A stretch of 64,000 bases of DNA, taken from positions 12,883,871 through 12,947,870 of the forward strand of contig OW804096.1 in the NCBI GenBank assembly GCA_942159475.1, given 5' to 3'. The translations under genes were made by a program, and so were the position numbers. Every line of letters begins with the position of its first letter. The stretch's first letter is position 1. Source of the DNA: Sthenelais limicola. Taxonomy: Eukaryota > Annelida > Polychaeta > Phyllodocida > Sigalionidae. Under the pieces are notes generated by a model. That model saw nothing but the letters and a program-made list of their open reading frames with translations, searched no databases and was not told where the DNA came from. Shown here piece by piece: positions 34,759 to 46,736 of this stretch.

Positions 34759-35168
34759 TGTGATGTGTTTCAGGAAAATGAGTCATAAGTCGCAAAAATG
34801 ATATTTTTCAAAGTGTTTATTTCATAAGATCACTTTATTGGAATGTTTTGATTTTTGGGGAGGTTATCACCTATAGTTACATCAATTGATGTATAAAATT
34901 TCAGGACAATATATTAAATATATCCTCTCGTTTTAAAGGTCCTCAGATGGAGTATATTTAGTTACTTTACTGGTTATTGCCCCGCAGAAATATTGAAAAC
35001 TTTTCTTTTCAAAAATAAAAATATCAAACTTAAAATCTGGAAATACTCATTAGATTATTAGACTGTTTACTATCATTGGAATCGGCTTGATCCCATCTTT
35101 TCAAATATAATGGTATCTCAAAATCCATTTTTTGCGACTTATAACTCATTTTCCTGAAACACATCACA
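34759..35168 (+). mobile_element. MITE-C, complete reference copy
   Basis: About 410 bp. The left end TGATGTGTTTCAGGAAAATG and the right end form an inverted repeat of about 36 bp that includes AAGTCGCAAAA. There is no coding capacity. TCTA microsatellite lies on both sides, so it probably inserted into that repeat. Confidence 0.88.
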
Positions 35169-35182
35169 TATCTATCTATCTA

Positions 35183-35392
35183 TCTATCTATCTGTGCAGT
35201 GCGTTTATGTTAGAATATTAAATTGGGAGCTTAATATTTTATTATACCTACGGTATGTAAAAAAAGCGCCCTTTTCGTGCAATTTTTAATGAATATCTAC
35301 AGCATGAATGAAAATATTACAATACAATACAATATCTATTTATCCATCTATCTGTGCAGTGCGTTTATGTTAAAATAATAAATTGTATCATT
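35183..35392 (+). repeat. direct repeat of about 45 bp
   Basis: ATCTATCTGTGCAGTGCGTT followed by TATGTTA and an AT-rich end occurs at about 35183-35226 and 35347-35390. The 120 bp between ends in a short CAATA run. Confidence 0.75.
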
Positions 35393-35885
35393 TTATTTTA
35401 ATGTTTATAAAGGAATTGAATAGTAGATATTTTAACTGTAGAATAAAATGGAGCTCTAGTTTACTCTGGTTGGTCACATAGAAATTCAGATTTATAATAA
35501 CCCAAACTTGGTACCACATAATAGTTGGCCAATTCGTGGTAAATATTGCTACCAGTTCTTTATAATATTTACATGTTCAGTTCAATGAAGGCCCATCATG
35601 AAATAATGTGAATAATTATAAACACAACATTGAACATATCCTGGTAATATTGGATGTATCCCAATACACTCATAAGACTTAAGAGTCATATCAAAATATC
35701 CGGAACATATTTATTTTGATATGGATATCTTCCAAGTATTGGAGAGAAGTGGAAAGTGTACCTAAAAACCGGGTACGAGTCTCTGTGAAAGCTTTCTGGA
35801 AATACGCACTGGGCTTGACTGAAGTATTGTGTACAATAATATGTGGAATTGCCGTTATGAACAATTACGTCCCCATCCCACCCCT

Positions 35886-35926
35886 GGGTTAGAGCGTCGG
35901 AACATGTACAATCGGCAGCTCAACAT
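35886..35926 (+). mobile_element. MITE-A left-end fragment
   Basis: The terminus and CAATCGGCAGCTC remain before a reverse MITE-C begins. Confidence 0.55.
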
Positions 35927-36225
35927 TGTGATCCTTTTAAGTCGCAAAATATGGAATCAAACACTAGAACACTAAATAAGTATTTCTATATTTTAAGTTA
36001 GATATTTTTATTTTTGAAAAGTAAAGTAAAGTTACTAAATATACTCCTTACGAAGGCCTTCAAAACGCAAGGATATATTTAACACAATGTCCTGAAATTT
36101 GTTACACAGATTTATATGACTGCTAAACCCCCTCAAAATCAGAACATTTCAATAAAAAGGTCTTGTGATAAAAACACTTAGGGAAATATCAACTTTGCGA
36201 CTTGTGACTCATTTTCATGGAAAAA
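35927..36225 (-). mobile_element. MITE-C, internally shortened
   Basis: Begins near GATCCTTTTAAGTCGCAAAA and ends GACTTGTGACTCATTTTC. Confidence 0.72.
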
Positions 36226-36274
36226 TACTAGGTAAATCGAAATATATTTGGTATTTTTATGGCTATACGTATAT

Positions 36275-36509
36275 GGGTCAGATTTTCAGAAAATGTACAA
36301 TTGGCCTTCACCAATCCTCTCAAATAGCCCATATTTAAGACAGAAATAAGCTTCAAAATGTTGTTTAACATAACAGAACAGGTACTTTAAATCAATGTGA
36401 TACCAAATATACTCAGATATATCTGGTATTCATCATTTTTCAGCCTAATTTAGCAGAATTTCCTGAATGTGTACAGCTGCCAATTGTACATTTTCTGAAA
36501 ATCTGACCC
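36275..36509 (-). mobile_element. MITE-A, complete
   Basis: ATAT flanks both ends. Both arms are intact. Confidence 0.9.
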
Positions 36510-37783
36510 ATATATGTAAACAAACCATTGCTAACAACGGAAAAGAGCAGGGTATCGTATCCCGTTAGCGGGTTTCCTTCACGAGCAACTTTGCTATGCT
36601 TTTTAACCGACTTTCCCTGGGCCGATTCTCATACAATTTGATTTGTTAGACTTCTCATAATTATACCCCCTACATATACTTGTGAAATTAAATGTGTTAA
36701 TTACATCTTTATAATTATAGCTTTTCACCAATTATATGCGGTAGTTACTTTTTTTATTATTATTTTCTCAATTTGAAAAATTCAAAAGTATTTGATTTCT
36801 CCCTCCTTCATCTATGCGGTGGAACTGGTTTGAATGGACAATAAAATAGATGGAAATCTTCCATTTCTGGTTGCTATTTTAAGTTAAAAGTGGCGTAACC
36901 CCCCCCCCCCCCCCCCCACCCCCACCCCCATACAAGATGCACTAAGTCCCCCTCGCCCGTTATTCTAAGCCTTACGTCAGTAATAAGAGGCCAGACCCTC
37001 AAGTACCTGGAAATTAGATTAGGTAAGCCACGAGTAACTATAGTAACGACTCGTCCGGGATACACCGTTATGGGGAGGAGATGTATGTAAACACAACAGA
37101 TAAAGTGGCTGATCTCATGGGGGACTCGTGGGGGGGGGGGGGGGGGATTGGCTGGAGACATATCTATCTAAAACCGCACCAAATGTTCATTTCGCCAATC
37201 CAGTAAGATCCAAAGATAATAATGAGATTATCTCAGAACGTTTGATGGTTTGAAATAAGCCTAGATGAATGTGTTTTAAGTAAGCAATTGAATAATAAAC
37301 ATTTTGGCACGACCCCTATTCTTGGCTTATGGTTGCAAGGACCTTAATCTAAGCAAGGACAAGTTGGACAAGATTCATCGGGAACTCTATAGTGATTGAC
37401 AGTACAACCAGATAGTACATTTCTGAGTTACACCGTATAAGAACATGCTATTAAACCGTCATTATAATATAACATTTATCAGCAGCAAAGCCAAAGCATT
37501 GATGAATTCTTGATGAGCTTTATTTTGTCGTAATATAGCTGAGAGGATATCTCCTTTTTTATTATTGCAAATAAAGGCCAATACATTTACAATATTAAAT
37601 ATCTTTAAACTGAGATTTCCACATATACCTTACTCCTTAGACAAAACTTAGAGTAAATCTAAGGACAAAATAATCGACAGACTTTTTGTATCGGGTCCTA
37701 TAGGCCAAACAATGAGTAGATTTAGCAACATTTGTTTTGACGCAATATAGCTGAGAATACAGCTTTAAAACAAAGGCGCCAAT
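36510..37783. other. no gene seen
   Basis: Apart from the C and G runs, unique AT-rich DNA. GACGCAATATAGCTGAGAAT near 37739 echoes GTCGTAATATAGCTGAGAGG near 37528, suggesting a local duplication. Confidence 0.45.
36898..37147 (+). repeat. C-run and G-run pair
   Basis: A C-run (about 36899-36917) and a G-run (about 37130-37146) on the same strand are 215 bp apart and could pair as an inverted repeat. No element is otherwise apparent. Confidence 0.6.
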
Positions 37784-37995
37784 AGGGAGGTTCAGCAAGT
37801 CTATCTAACCTATACGTAAACGTATCCGTATATCTAATATACAAACATATGTTAAAAGGAAAAAAGGGGTTCAGCAAAACGTAACGTAACATGTATACCA
37901 AGCAAAATGTTTCATCTCAGAATTTATTTTTTCCACATAGAAATGCGTCGTATACGGTTACGCAATTAAGATGAGTTTGCCTGCGGAAACCCCCT
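37784..37995 (+). mobile_element. MITE-F, complete
   Basis: The ends AGGGAGGTTCAGCAAG and the inverted CTGCGGAAACCCCCT are flanked by AAT on both sides. It carries ACGTAAACGTATCCGTAT and a second GGTTCAGCAAAACGTAA inside. Confidence 0.8.
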
Positions 37996-38343
37996 AATAA
38001 GCAGCAGTAAACCCATCACAAGGTGTTGACGGTTATATGCAGCAACCCTGGACAGGATGACGTACAGCTAGGGCTGACCTCACCCTGGAGGACCCCAGAT
38101 TAGCGCTAATAACCTTATTGCTGACTACTCCTGCCCACTGACCACTGTCCAGTCACTGCCTTGAACCCAGCCTGGATTAAGGGTACCGTATAATAAGAAG
38201 CGCCAGGGTCGCTTTCTCTAAGCTTTAGCCGTTGAAAGGGTCAGTTTGGATTGCAATAATAATAATAAGGAATTTCAAATGACATTCTTGCGGGTTGAGC
38301 TTTCATTATTAGGTGGACAATGAAAGATGATTGTCCTGGCCGG

Positions 38344-38410
38344 ATATGGACGAAGTCGTGAGAAAATGTACAATCGGTAATTTTATTTAGTATTTGCTCA
38401 AATAGGTTGA
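38344..38410 (+). mobile_element. MITE-A left-end fragment
   Basis: A degenerate terminus (GACGAAGTCGTGAG) and the GTACAATCGGTAA motif remain. Confidence 0.5.
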
Positions 38411-38751
38411 ACGATACTATAATAATGACAGATCTTTATTTCCAAGTCACATTTACAGTAAGTGTTATACAGTGTAATGTTAAGTCAAATTAAATTGGAA
38501 TGAATAATGGAAGTTGGAATGGTCTCTGTGAACCTCACAGCCCTTCCAAGCACCCCTTTGATTTTGATTACTTAAGAAAGCTAGCATTACAAGTATACAG
38601 GTAAAACTAAAAATAAAGAGCAGTACTGAGTACAAAGTACATGCCTTAGATTTGGGTAATTCATTTCGGAAGGTTTGGTAATGACTCAATACCGATTGTT
38701 TTCATTGCGTCCTTCAGCAAGCTATTGGAGGAAGTACTAATTTAAGCTCTT

Positions 38752-38986
38752 GGGTCAGATTTTCAGAAAATGTACAATTAGCAGGTCTACACATTTAGGA
38801 CATTCTGCTAAATTAGACTAAAAAATGAAGAATACCAGATATATCTGAGTATATTTGGTATTGCCTTGATTTAAAGTATCAGTTCTGTTATGTTGAACTG
38901 CATTTTGAAGCTCATTTTTGTCTAAAATGTGAGTTATTTGAGATCATTGGTGACGGCGAATTGTACATTTTCTGAAAATCTGACCC
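38752..38986 (+). mobile_element. MITE-A, complete reference copy
   Basis: Full-length element used here to define MITE-A. It opens GGGTCAGATTTTCAGA and closes with the reverse complement, giving an inverted repeat of about 28 bp. The left arm continues toward the motif GCTCTACACATTTAG and the right arm contains GAGAGGATTGGTGA. There is no coding capacity. The flanking TCTT at 38748-38751 and 38987-38990 is a 4-bp target duplication. Known superfamilies with 4-bp duplications include Chapaev, Sola and Ginger, but the termini match none I can name. Confidence 0.9.
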
Positions 38987-39184
38987 TCTTACACAACCCG
39001 GGCTGGACGGTCTGGGTTCCTGGTCACTGTGTGCTCGTTGGTCTTATAGCTTTGTGTATGTGTATATATACTACCAATTGCCAATTGCGGATTTGCATTG
39101 ATCCCCGGTTCATGTCTGGAGTGGAGGATTATGGGATTGACTCCAAAGTCTATTCCCAGCGCATTGTATATATATTATACATAT

Positions 39185-39430
39185 GGGTCAGATTTTCAGA
39201 CAATGTACAATTGGCAACTCCACACATTTAGTGAATTCTGCTAAATCATGATATCATTCTGCTGAATAATGAAGATTACTGGGTATATCTGAATATATTT
39301 GGTGTCACATTGATTTAAAGTATAAGTTCTGTTATGTTAAATTGCATTTTGGAGCTCAGTTTTGCCTTAAATGTTGGGTATTTGAGAGGATTGGTGAAGG
39401 TCAATTGTACATTTTCTGAAAATCTGACCC
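39185..39430 (+). mobile_element. MITE-A, complete
   Basis: ATAT at both ends. About 10 bp are added by a local repeat (AATCATGATATCATTCTGCT). Confidence 0.9.
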
Positions 39431-39686
39431 ATATAGAGCTATACAGCACACATATGAAATCGTACCTATATTGTTCTGAAAGGTTTGCCAAAAATCAGAC
39501 GTCGATGGAAAACACAGCTAGCATTCGAACAACAGGTGAAAATAAATTTATATATGAGGTCATGATCTAATATGTCTTGCCCAATCCAAAGCAAACTTAT
39601 TAACTATACATTGTATATTCAATAAAGATTGAACTCGGTGTTATAATCTAATTCAGTAGCAGCAGAGACACGAATACTTGTTATAT

Positions 39687-39921
39687 GGGTCAGATTTTCA
39701 GAAAATGTACAATTGGCAGCTGTACACATTTAGTAAATTCTGCAAGATTAGGCTGCAATCTGGTCAATACTTGGTAAATTCGAGTATATTTGGCGTTGCA
39801 TTGATTCTAGCAATCTGTTTGGTTAGGTTGAAGTGTATTTTGAACTTTAATTTCGTCTGAAATTTGGGTTATTTGAGAAGATTTGTGAAGACGAATTGTA
39901 CATTTTCTGGAAACCTGACCC
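39687..39921 (+). mobile_element. MITE-A, complete
   Basis: ATAT at both ends. The middle carries the GCAATCTGGTCAATACTTGG variant. Confidence 0.9.
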
Positions 39922-40186
39922 ATATATGTTTCTGATATAGACATATTAAAAAGGGGCGTGCGCGGATCTGCAGCTATTTTACAATATCCATAACATAGTA
40001 TAGATGTATTAGTATCAAATTATTAGACAAGTAGAGCAAGGATGTGAAGACCTGTAATGTCAGATTCCACAATAAAGCTTCAAATAAAGGCACTGTGTCT
40101 TGGGTGGGTGGAAAATAAAGAGAACTAATGCTATGATATTCACGAAGGGAACTAATGTATTCGTCAATTTCGTGAAGAGAGCTAAT

Positions 40187-40421
40187 GGGTCAGATGTTCA
40201 GAAAATGTACAATTGGCTGCTCTACACATTTAGGAAATTCTGCTAAATTAGGCAGAAAAATGATGAATACCGGGAATATCTGAGTATATTTGGTATCGCA
40301 ATGATTTAAAGTATCTGTTTTGCTATGTTAAACTACATTTTAAAGCTCATTTCTTTCTTAAATCTGGGTTATTTGAGAGAATTAATGAAGGCGAATTGTA
40401 CATTTTCACAAGATCTTACCC
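40187..40421 (+). mobile_element. MITE-A, complete
   Basis: TAAT at 40183-40186 and 40422-40425 is an exact target duplication. Last of four same-strand copies in 1.7 kb. Confidence 0.9.
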
Positions 40422-40475
40422 TAATGCTATGATATTAATGCAGAATGTATTGATTAGTGGAATGCTACATCTGCT

Positions 40476-40511
40476 CTTAGTAGTAATATATAATATTATA
40501 TTACTACTAAG
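40476..40511. repeat. 36-bp perfect foldback
   Basis: CTTAGTAGTAATATA is followed by a 6-base loop and its exact complement. No poly-T follows to suggest a terminator. Confidence 0.85.
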
Positions 40512-41518
40512 GTCTGTTGAAGTAATAATAGCTGGGATGTGTGAAGTATGTAGCTGAGAAGATTATTCTATATTTGTCCGGGAGATTATGTACACAACAG
40601 TTACCTTCTAAAGTATCAAACTATAAATATATTATAGAGGAGAGAGCGATGGAGAGAGAGAGGGAGGGAGATTGGGGCAAATATGTATTTAATTCATGTA
40701 TTTAATTCTTTGCCTAATAACTGTTTGGCTGAGCTCAATACAGCGATACGGGAGATGTTAACACATTCCCAAATGGCCAAACTTGGAAAATTAAGAAAAG
40801 GTGCAATGCATTCCATTGTACATATATCAAAATATCAAACTTAAAATATAGAAATACTTATTAGGTATCCTAGTGTTTACTATCATTGAAATCAGCTTGA
40901 TATCCTCTTTCCAAATATGGTGATATCCCAAAATCCATATTTTGCGACTTACCACTCATTTCCTTAAACGGATCACAAATAATATCATGTGATTATTTAA
41001 CAACAAAACCTCTCAGCTCAAAGGCTTGGGGTAGACTTTGTGGTAGTGGCTGCATGTATTTCTGTAGTAGTTGCGACTTGGCCAATTTGTTAGTCCGATT
41101 AGAGATAGGTACTATCACCGCCCAGGCCCAAATATTACCTTTCTCGTCTTTATGGCTAGCATGATAAGACAGTGATAAAGCAAACATTCATAATGCAACC
41201 TATCTCCCTCTCTCTCTGCCTCTCCCCTCTCAATGGTGAGCTGGTGGTGGGTCCTATTTGCATAGAGATTGTAAAAGTGCCAGCGTTTTCCTGGTAGTAT
41301 ACAAATGATAAAGTCGCCTACATGGCGGTATTATATGGTTATGTCTGTCGCTCTATATCGTCTAGTGTGGGTGGTTAAAGTCCAGTCCATTTCATTTGGT
41401 GTATTGGAGGGGCGGGGGGGGGGGGGCATAATGACCTCAAAGGTAACGAATGACCTCTAAGTTATTGAGATGAGTTGTTGTTGTTGTATTGCCTCATCTA
41501 ATGTATTATGAATACGTT
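40512..41518. other. no gene seen outside a MITE-C fragment
   Basis: GA-rich at 40640-40672 and a G-run at 41411-41427. A 64-codon minus frame near 41000-41190 is unrecognised. Confidence 0.5.
40826..40979 (+). mobile_element. MITE-C right part
   Basis: From ATATCAAACTTAAAATATAG to the right end CCTTAAACGGATCACA. Confidence 0.72.
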
Positions 41519-41812
41519 TGGTCAGAGCGTCAGAAAATAGGGAGGTTCAGCAAGCCTAACGTAAACCTAAATGTATCCGTATCTCTGATAGACGTTAAAA
41601 GGAAGAAAGCGGTTCAACAAAACATGGCGGGAAAATGTATCGTAACATATCAAACAAAATCATCTAACGATTTATTTTTATGCATAAAAATGCGACGTAA
41701 TTCAGATAAAAAATACGGATACGGTTACGTAATTGAGATAGGTTTGCTTGCAGAACCTCTCTAATGTACAATCTACAGGTCTGAACAGTTAGTAAATTCT
41801 GCTAAATTGGGG
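41519..41812 (+). mobile_element. MITE-A interrupted by MITE-F
   Basis: The left terminus to 41538 and the continuation from 41763 (GTACAATCTACAGGTCTG) are one element split by the MITE-F at 41539-41762. Confidence 0.8.
41539..41762 (+). mobile_element. MITE-F, complete, inserted in MITE-A
   Basis: AAT flanks both sides. Removing the element and one AAT restores the MITE-A sequence CAGAAAATGTACAAT, which proves a 3-bp target duplication. A 91-codon open frame across it is incidental. Confidence 0.85.
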
Positions 41813-42084
41813 AGAATATAATATTTGCTATGAAAATCCTGAAACTATTCTAAGGACACTCAGGTATACAAACGGAAATTAAATTAATTAAAACCAATAG
41901 GCTCTGTGTATAAATAAACATGATTTAAAGCATAATTAATAATTTCCGATTATGTCATATTAAAAAAAAGATATTAGACACATGTCCCAATGCTAACATA
42001 GCTACGCCAATAGCTCAAATCGTCCAAATGCCATTTCTTCTCGAATTATCAACACCGAAAAGGCAAAACATACATATTCCTATT

Positions 42085-42143
42085 GTTGAGCAGAATTGAC
42101 TAAATATGTAGAGCTGCCGATTGTACATTTTCTGACGACCTGC
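42085..42143 (-). mobile_element. MITE-A right-end fragment
   Basis: TAGAGCTGCCGATTGTACAT and the terminus are recognisable; the remainder is absent. Confidence 0.6.
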
Positions 42144-42155
42144 AGGATGAGCCTA

Positions 42156-42311
42156 TAGACTGTAGTACAAAGCCGTAATGACCCCCTAACTTTTAGGGGT
42201 CAGGTGATTCCCATTAACACATTTAGCCTTAGTTTTAGACTTGTGGTTAAGCTTATCGCAGTAAGCGGTAAACTGCAACGCTCGAGGAATGTGGCTTTCT
42301 GGACAGGACTG
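42156..42311 (+). mobile_element. MITE-H, complete
   Basis: The ends pair imperfectly, AGACTGTAGTACAAAGCC with the inverted GGCTTTCTGGACAGGACTG. CCTA at 42152-42155 and 42312-42315 is an exact 4-bp duplication. Confidence 0.82.
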
Positions 42312-43836
42312 CCTAGTAGAGAGCGACTAGGGACCAAGTGGACAAGATTACAGGCCTGAATATCATCATAATATCAGCAATGGCTGCCCTGGTACTAGTA
42401 CTCTATGCATAAGAAGGAGGAGGAGGTCTCAGCTTGTTCTAATCTGCGGGGAATTCATATCATTCATATACAGAGCCGGCAAAGAAGCAAGACGTAGGGG
42501 AGGGGGAGGAATATCTTCTTCATTTTGTCTTCTTTTTTTGTCACCAAAGGGCTTTTTTGTCACCAAAGGGTTTTTTTCTTTTCGTTTTTGTTTGTGGAAT
42601 GAGACATCTGAAAGCGCATGTTTTACCCATGATATGAATCATGTCTATAGTACACTGTACAATCGAATGAACTAAATTATCTTTTATTTATAAAAATAGC
42701 TGTAACATAGCTGATTTATTCGAAATATTTAAGTATACTTGGATAACCATGAAAGGTAGGAATATGCGCTACAAGGATAACTGAAATGTATTTATAACTA
42801 ATTACCAATTCTAATGCTTAATTTCAGGTCCTTAAATACAATTTCTCAAGTAGTTAAATACCAATTGATCATGTTTTTCCCACCCAGCCTATCTACCCAA
42901 CTCAAGTGGAATGCTTTGTGCGATGGAAAAAACACTTTTTCCATGACATACACATCTAGTGGTTTTTGCACTAAGAGACATAAGAAACATTCTTCTCAAA
43001 GTTTATCTTTGACTGGGGTTCTATCGGGGATGACTGGCTCTCTTTGATTGAAGGAAAAAATGAGAGGATTCTCTTTATAATTTCTTTTCAATGCACAAGG
43101 CTGATTAGTAAGTCAATTTGACTCCCTTTAGGGACCTCTTTGATTGGAATGATTGGCATAATCTGTTATCATACCCAAGATTATCAATTACATTTTGTAT
43201 CCTTCTTGATTATGTGTCCATAAAAAATCGCTTTCTTCTTCGAAAGGCAATCCTTCTGTAGCATTTATCCAACGTCGACAATTATTATTATTATCGAAGA
43301 ATGCATGAATGAATGCCCGTATGTCATTCTTTGGTTCTGTGAGGGGAGGGTGGGTGGGGGTGTAGGTGGAGGGGGTGGGGTGTACGGGGGGGGGGGGGGC
43401 TTCTCTATGAGGTTAAAGCCGTTATCGGTTATCATAAAGCGTTTTGTCTAACTCGGAAGATGCAACCTCATTATCTTCCTTTTTCTTTTCTCTCTTCCAT
43501 TTTGATTGTCGCCCCCCCCCCCCACACTTCCCTCTGTCTCTCTGTTCTCTGTCTCTCGTGTTAATCTCTGTCTCTCTCCTTACCCCCCCCCCCCTCCCCC
43601 TCTCTCTCTACGTATACGTTCGGCCTTAGGTTGGATGACAAAATTGATATCACATAATGGGAACATTAGGGTATATTACCTGGTAGATGTGAAAGGTAGA
43701 ACATACAGGTGGTCTATATCACTTTACATATGATACATTTTTTATATTAATATGGTGTAGTGGTGGCAATATACAGCCATATAAACTGTCGGCCTATACA
43801 TGGCCTATACATATATACATGTACGTGTATGTATAT
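42312..43836. other. no convincing gene
   Basis: Contains a duplicated TTTTTTGTCACCAAAGGG (42535-42570), G/C runs at 43388 and 43512, and a TC-rich tract at 43480-43615. Confidence 0.5.
42814..43047 (+). other. 77-codon open frame, unrecognised
   Basis: The frame starts MLNFRSLNTISQVVKYQLIM in non-repetitive sequence. No similarity is recognised and codon choice gives no clear signal. Confidence 0.1.
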
Positions 43837-44108
43837 GGGTCAGATTGTCAGAAAATGTATAATTGGCAGTTGTATAAATTCTGCTAATTTAGGCTGCAAT
43901 TGGCAGCTGGACACATTTAGTAAATTTTGCTCAATTAGGCTGCAATTTGGTCAATGCTAGGTAAATACGAGTATATTCGACATTGCATTGATCCTAGCAA
44001 TCTGTTTGGTTAGGTTGAACTGTATTTTGAACTTTATCCTCGTCTGAAATTTGGGTTATTTGAGATAAATGCTGAAGGTGAATTGTACATTTTCTGGTGA
44101 CTTCACCC
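43837..44108 (+). mobile_element. MITE-A with a duplicated left arm
   Basis: ATAT flanks both ends. The block AATTGGCAG through GCTGCAATT is present twice within the left arm. Confidence 0.85.
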
Positions 44109-44627
44109 ATATATGTGTAGTAGCATGTAAATAAAAGCAACTATATTCCAACCTACAATATTTTACTAACACCTTTATGTACTTTATTTCCCACGTCCAG
44201 AGTTAAAACCCCCCATAAGCAAGTATTATAATTAACCCAGCTTTGTATATATAAAGCATAAAAGAGGATACATACAAGCCAACGTCTACAGTAAATAGAC
44301 CCTTATTCCCCCTTATTGATTATTTGCTTAATGAAGTGCTCTGTGTTTTAATGCGCTTCATGACAAAAGGTGTGATTTCCAAGCAGATTAACAACTCTTT
44401 CTCTCACTGCTTTCTCTAAAGCTTTTTGTTCATCCTCTCAGCTTTGTGTTATTTCGCTCTATAGTATTATAAGAAGCTCGCTTTATGCGGGACTAGTAAC
44501 CAAGGTTTAGATCAAGAGTATAGATCTATGCGTATTAAAGATGCATTCTCTGGTCAAAAGCAGATCAAAAAGTAAAGATTTTCTACTGTTGCTAGCCTTG
44601 AATAATTGGTGACAAGTATCACGAATA

Positions 44628-44920
44628 CATTCTAGGTCCAAACCCTCAGATCAGATAAGGATTGTATGTCAGCCTGCTTCACTAATCGGTTTCCTGGCCT
44701 AGGACTCGGCGTTAGAGGTTCTCCTCTAAAATGTTTTATATTGAACACATACAGTGCAAAACCTCCTAAGAAATCAGCCAAGGTCAAATTAGGCTTCTCG
44801 TGTTGAGAGGGTATATAATGACAACTTGCAGTCTTAATGGAATCATAATGGCACTTTGCGGTTTGGGCGAGAGGCGTTCCCTTCGTTTGAAGGAACTGTC
44901 TCAACTTTGGGCCTAGACTG
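44628..44920 (-). mobile_element. MITE-B carrying a 90-bp insert
   Basis: AATA at 44624-44627 and 44921-44924 is an exact duplication. Foreign sequence lies at about 44716-44810. Confidence 0.85.
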
Positions 44921-45239
44921 AATATGTTTCCAAGAAAAAACACTGTTAAGTCTATCACCGCGCTTGCCATACCTCAACATCAGAGTGCCTACAACAGGTA
45001 GGTATAATTGGAAATGCTCAAGCACAATACAAATACTGAGATAAATCCTCTGATTAGGTTCTTTATCTGGGCTCTGGCTAGTTAGTTGCTCTATAAACTG
45101 ACCCGAGAACCGCGAAAATTAATGTCCACAAACATAAGCGCACCGAAAGATACTTTTGATCAGTCTAGCAAGCGCGAAATTACACTTTTCCTTCGTCAAG
45201 TCGCTGACTATATCTACCCGCAAAAATATCGAGGTGTGT

Positions 45240-45675
45240 GGGTGAAGTCGTCAGAAATGTATAATCGGCAGCTCTACACATTTAATAGTTATAAAATATG
45301 CTAAATATATCATAAATATTAGGGTATACCTGATTATATTTTCTATTCCGTTGGTTCAGTATAGGATCAAAGTTGAAAATTAATGTCCCTTTCGCTCCAA
45401 ACCACACAATGCCATAACAACCCCATTAGGACGCCTACTCCCAGACAGGGGAAAGCCATTAGCGCAGTAGGCGTCCAATCACTGACATACCATTTTTATT
45501 ACCATACCATATTTATTTGAATTGAATTGAATTGAATTTCATCTGAGAGGCTCTGAGCCTAGACTGGTTTAAATAACCTGTAACTTTTAGTTGAACTAGA
45601 TTTGGAACCTGATTATTGTCTTAAAACTTTAGTAATTTAGGAGGATGAGTTGTACATTTTCTGCCGACTTTGCCC
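45240..45675 (+). mobile_element. MITE-A interrupted by MITE-B
   Basis: Left half 45240-45357 and right half 45567-45675 surround a complete MITE-B. Confidence 0.75.
45358..45566 (+). mobile_element. MITE-B nested in MITE-A, GGCTCA subfamily
   Basis: Complete. It includes four GAATT units (45518-45538) not found in other copies. The flanks GGTT and GTTT nearly match. Confidence 0.82.
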
Positions 45676-46017
45676 ATAATGGTAAATGGTGGGCCTAGCT
45701 GGCATACACTGAGGGACTATACTGACCAGTCTCTCTTATGTCAATACACCAGAGTGTGGAGTGGGCGATAATTGGGTATTGCTACCATATTCCATACTAC
45801 GCCTGTGTCCAAGATCTGGCATGGAGTGGTGCCAGAAATCACTTTGTTTGGGGCGGCAAGACAAGTGGTCGGGGAGTGGAGATTTTGAGCCAAGTCAGAA
45901 ATAACTTCTTTCTCATGGCATGAAATAATTATGTTATTTGATATTGAGATTTTAGTTGAATTCATGAGTTAGAATGATAATCTAGCACTGTTTCTATTTC
46001 GGCATTTATGGTTGATT

Positions 46018-46240
46018 GATAGAGGGGGTGGGGGGAGAGTGAAGTGGGGTAGGGAGGGAGGGAGGGAGAGAGAGACAGAGAGGGAGAGGGAGCTAGAGTG
46101 GAGGATGGAGACAGGGACAGAGAGAGAAAGACAGAGAAAGACAGAGAGAGAGAGAATTTCAGAAATAGGAAGAAAGGGGACTGGAGACAGAGAGGGAGAG
46201 AGACGGAGACAGAGACAGAGGCGACTGACAGACAGAAATA
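46018..46240 (+). repeat. GA tract
   Basis: Purine-rich AGAGAG/ACAGAG repeats. Open frames on both strands are incidental. Confidence 0.85.
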
Positions 46241-46521
46241 GCAAGAGCTGACCGATATCCTAGAACGGATACTTTACTCCTCTTCAATCAGAAAATGAAT
46301 CTACTTCCTTGGGCGCTTTTAGCTTTTAACCCATATCCCTATCAAGTACTTCATGTCAGTTTAACCAAATGATATCATGTTTCTAAATATCAATTAATTT
46401 TATAACAACCATCGCACTGGGCGAAGATATAGGGGAGTCAGGAACCCCTTACCCCCTTTGCTACCTCTATATTATAGCCCAACCATCGAATCCCAAGTCT
46501 TTGTGTATAATGATATTTTAG

Positions 46522-46736
46522 GATCAAGGTCTTAGAATATGTAGAATCCGAAATAACCCTAATTTAAGACAAAAGTGAGGTTCAAATATAGTTCAACACA
46601 ACCGAACAATTTTTCCTAATCGAGACAATACCAACTATATACCCAGATAGAATGTATCATTGTCCGACCTAATTAAACATAATCAATTTACTTAATGTAT
46701 AGAGCTGCCGATTGGCTATTTTCTGACACTCTAACC
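46522..46736 (-). mobile_element. MITE-A, strongly diverged
   Basis: Both arms are traceable, including TAGAGCTGCCGATTGGC, but the termini are mutated. Confidence 0.6.

Noticed and set aside
40476..40511. Foldback as a transcription terminator or microRNA
   Set aside because: The stem is too short for a precursor microRNA, no T-run follows, and there is no neighbouring gene.
41489..41764. 91-codon frame with a plausible composition
   Set aside because: It spans a MITE-F nested in a MITE-A; the other MITE-F copy does not preserve the frame.
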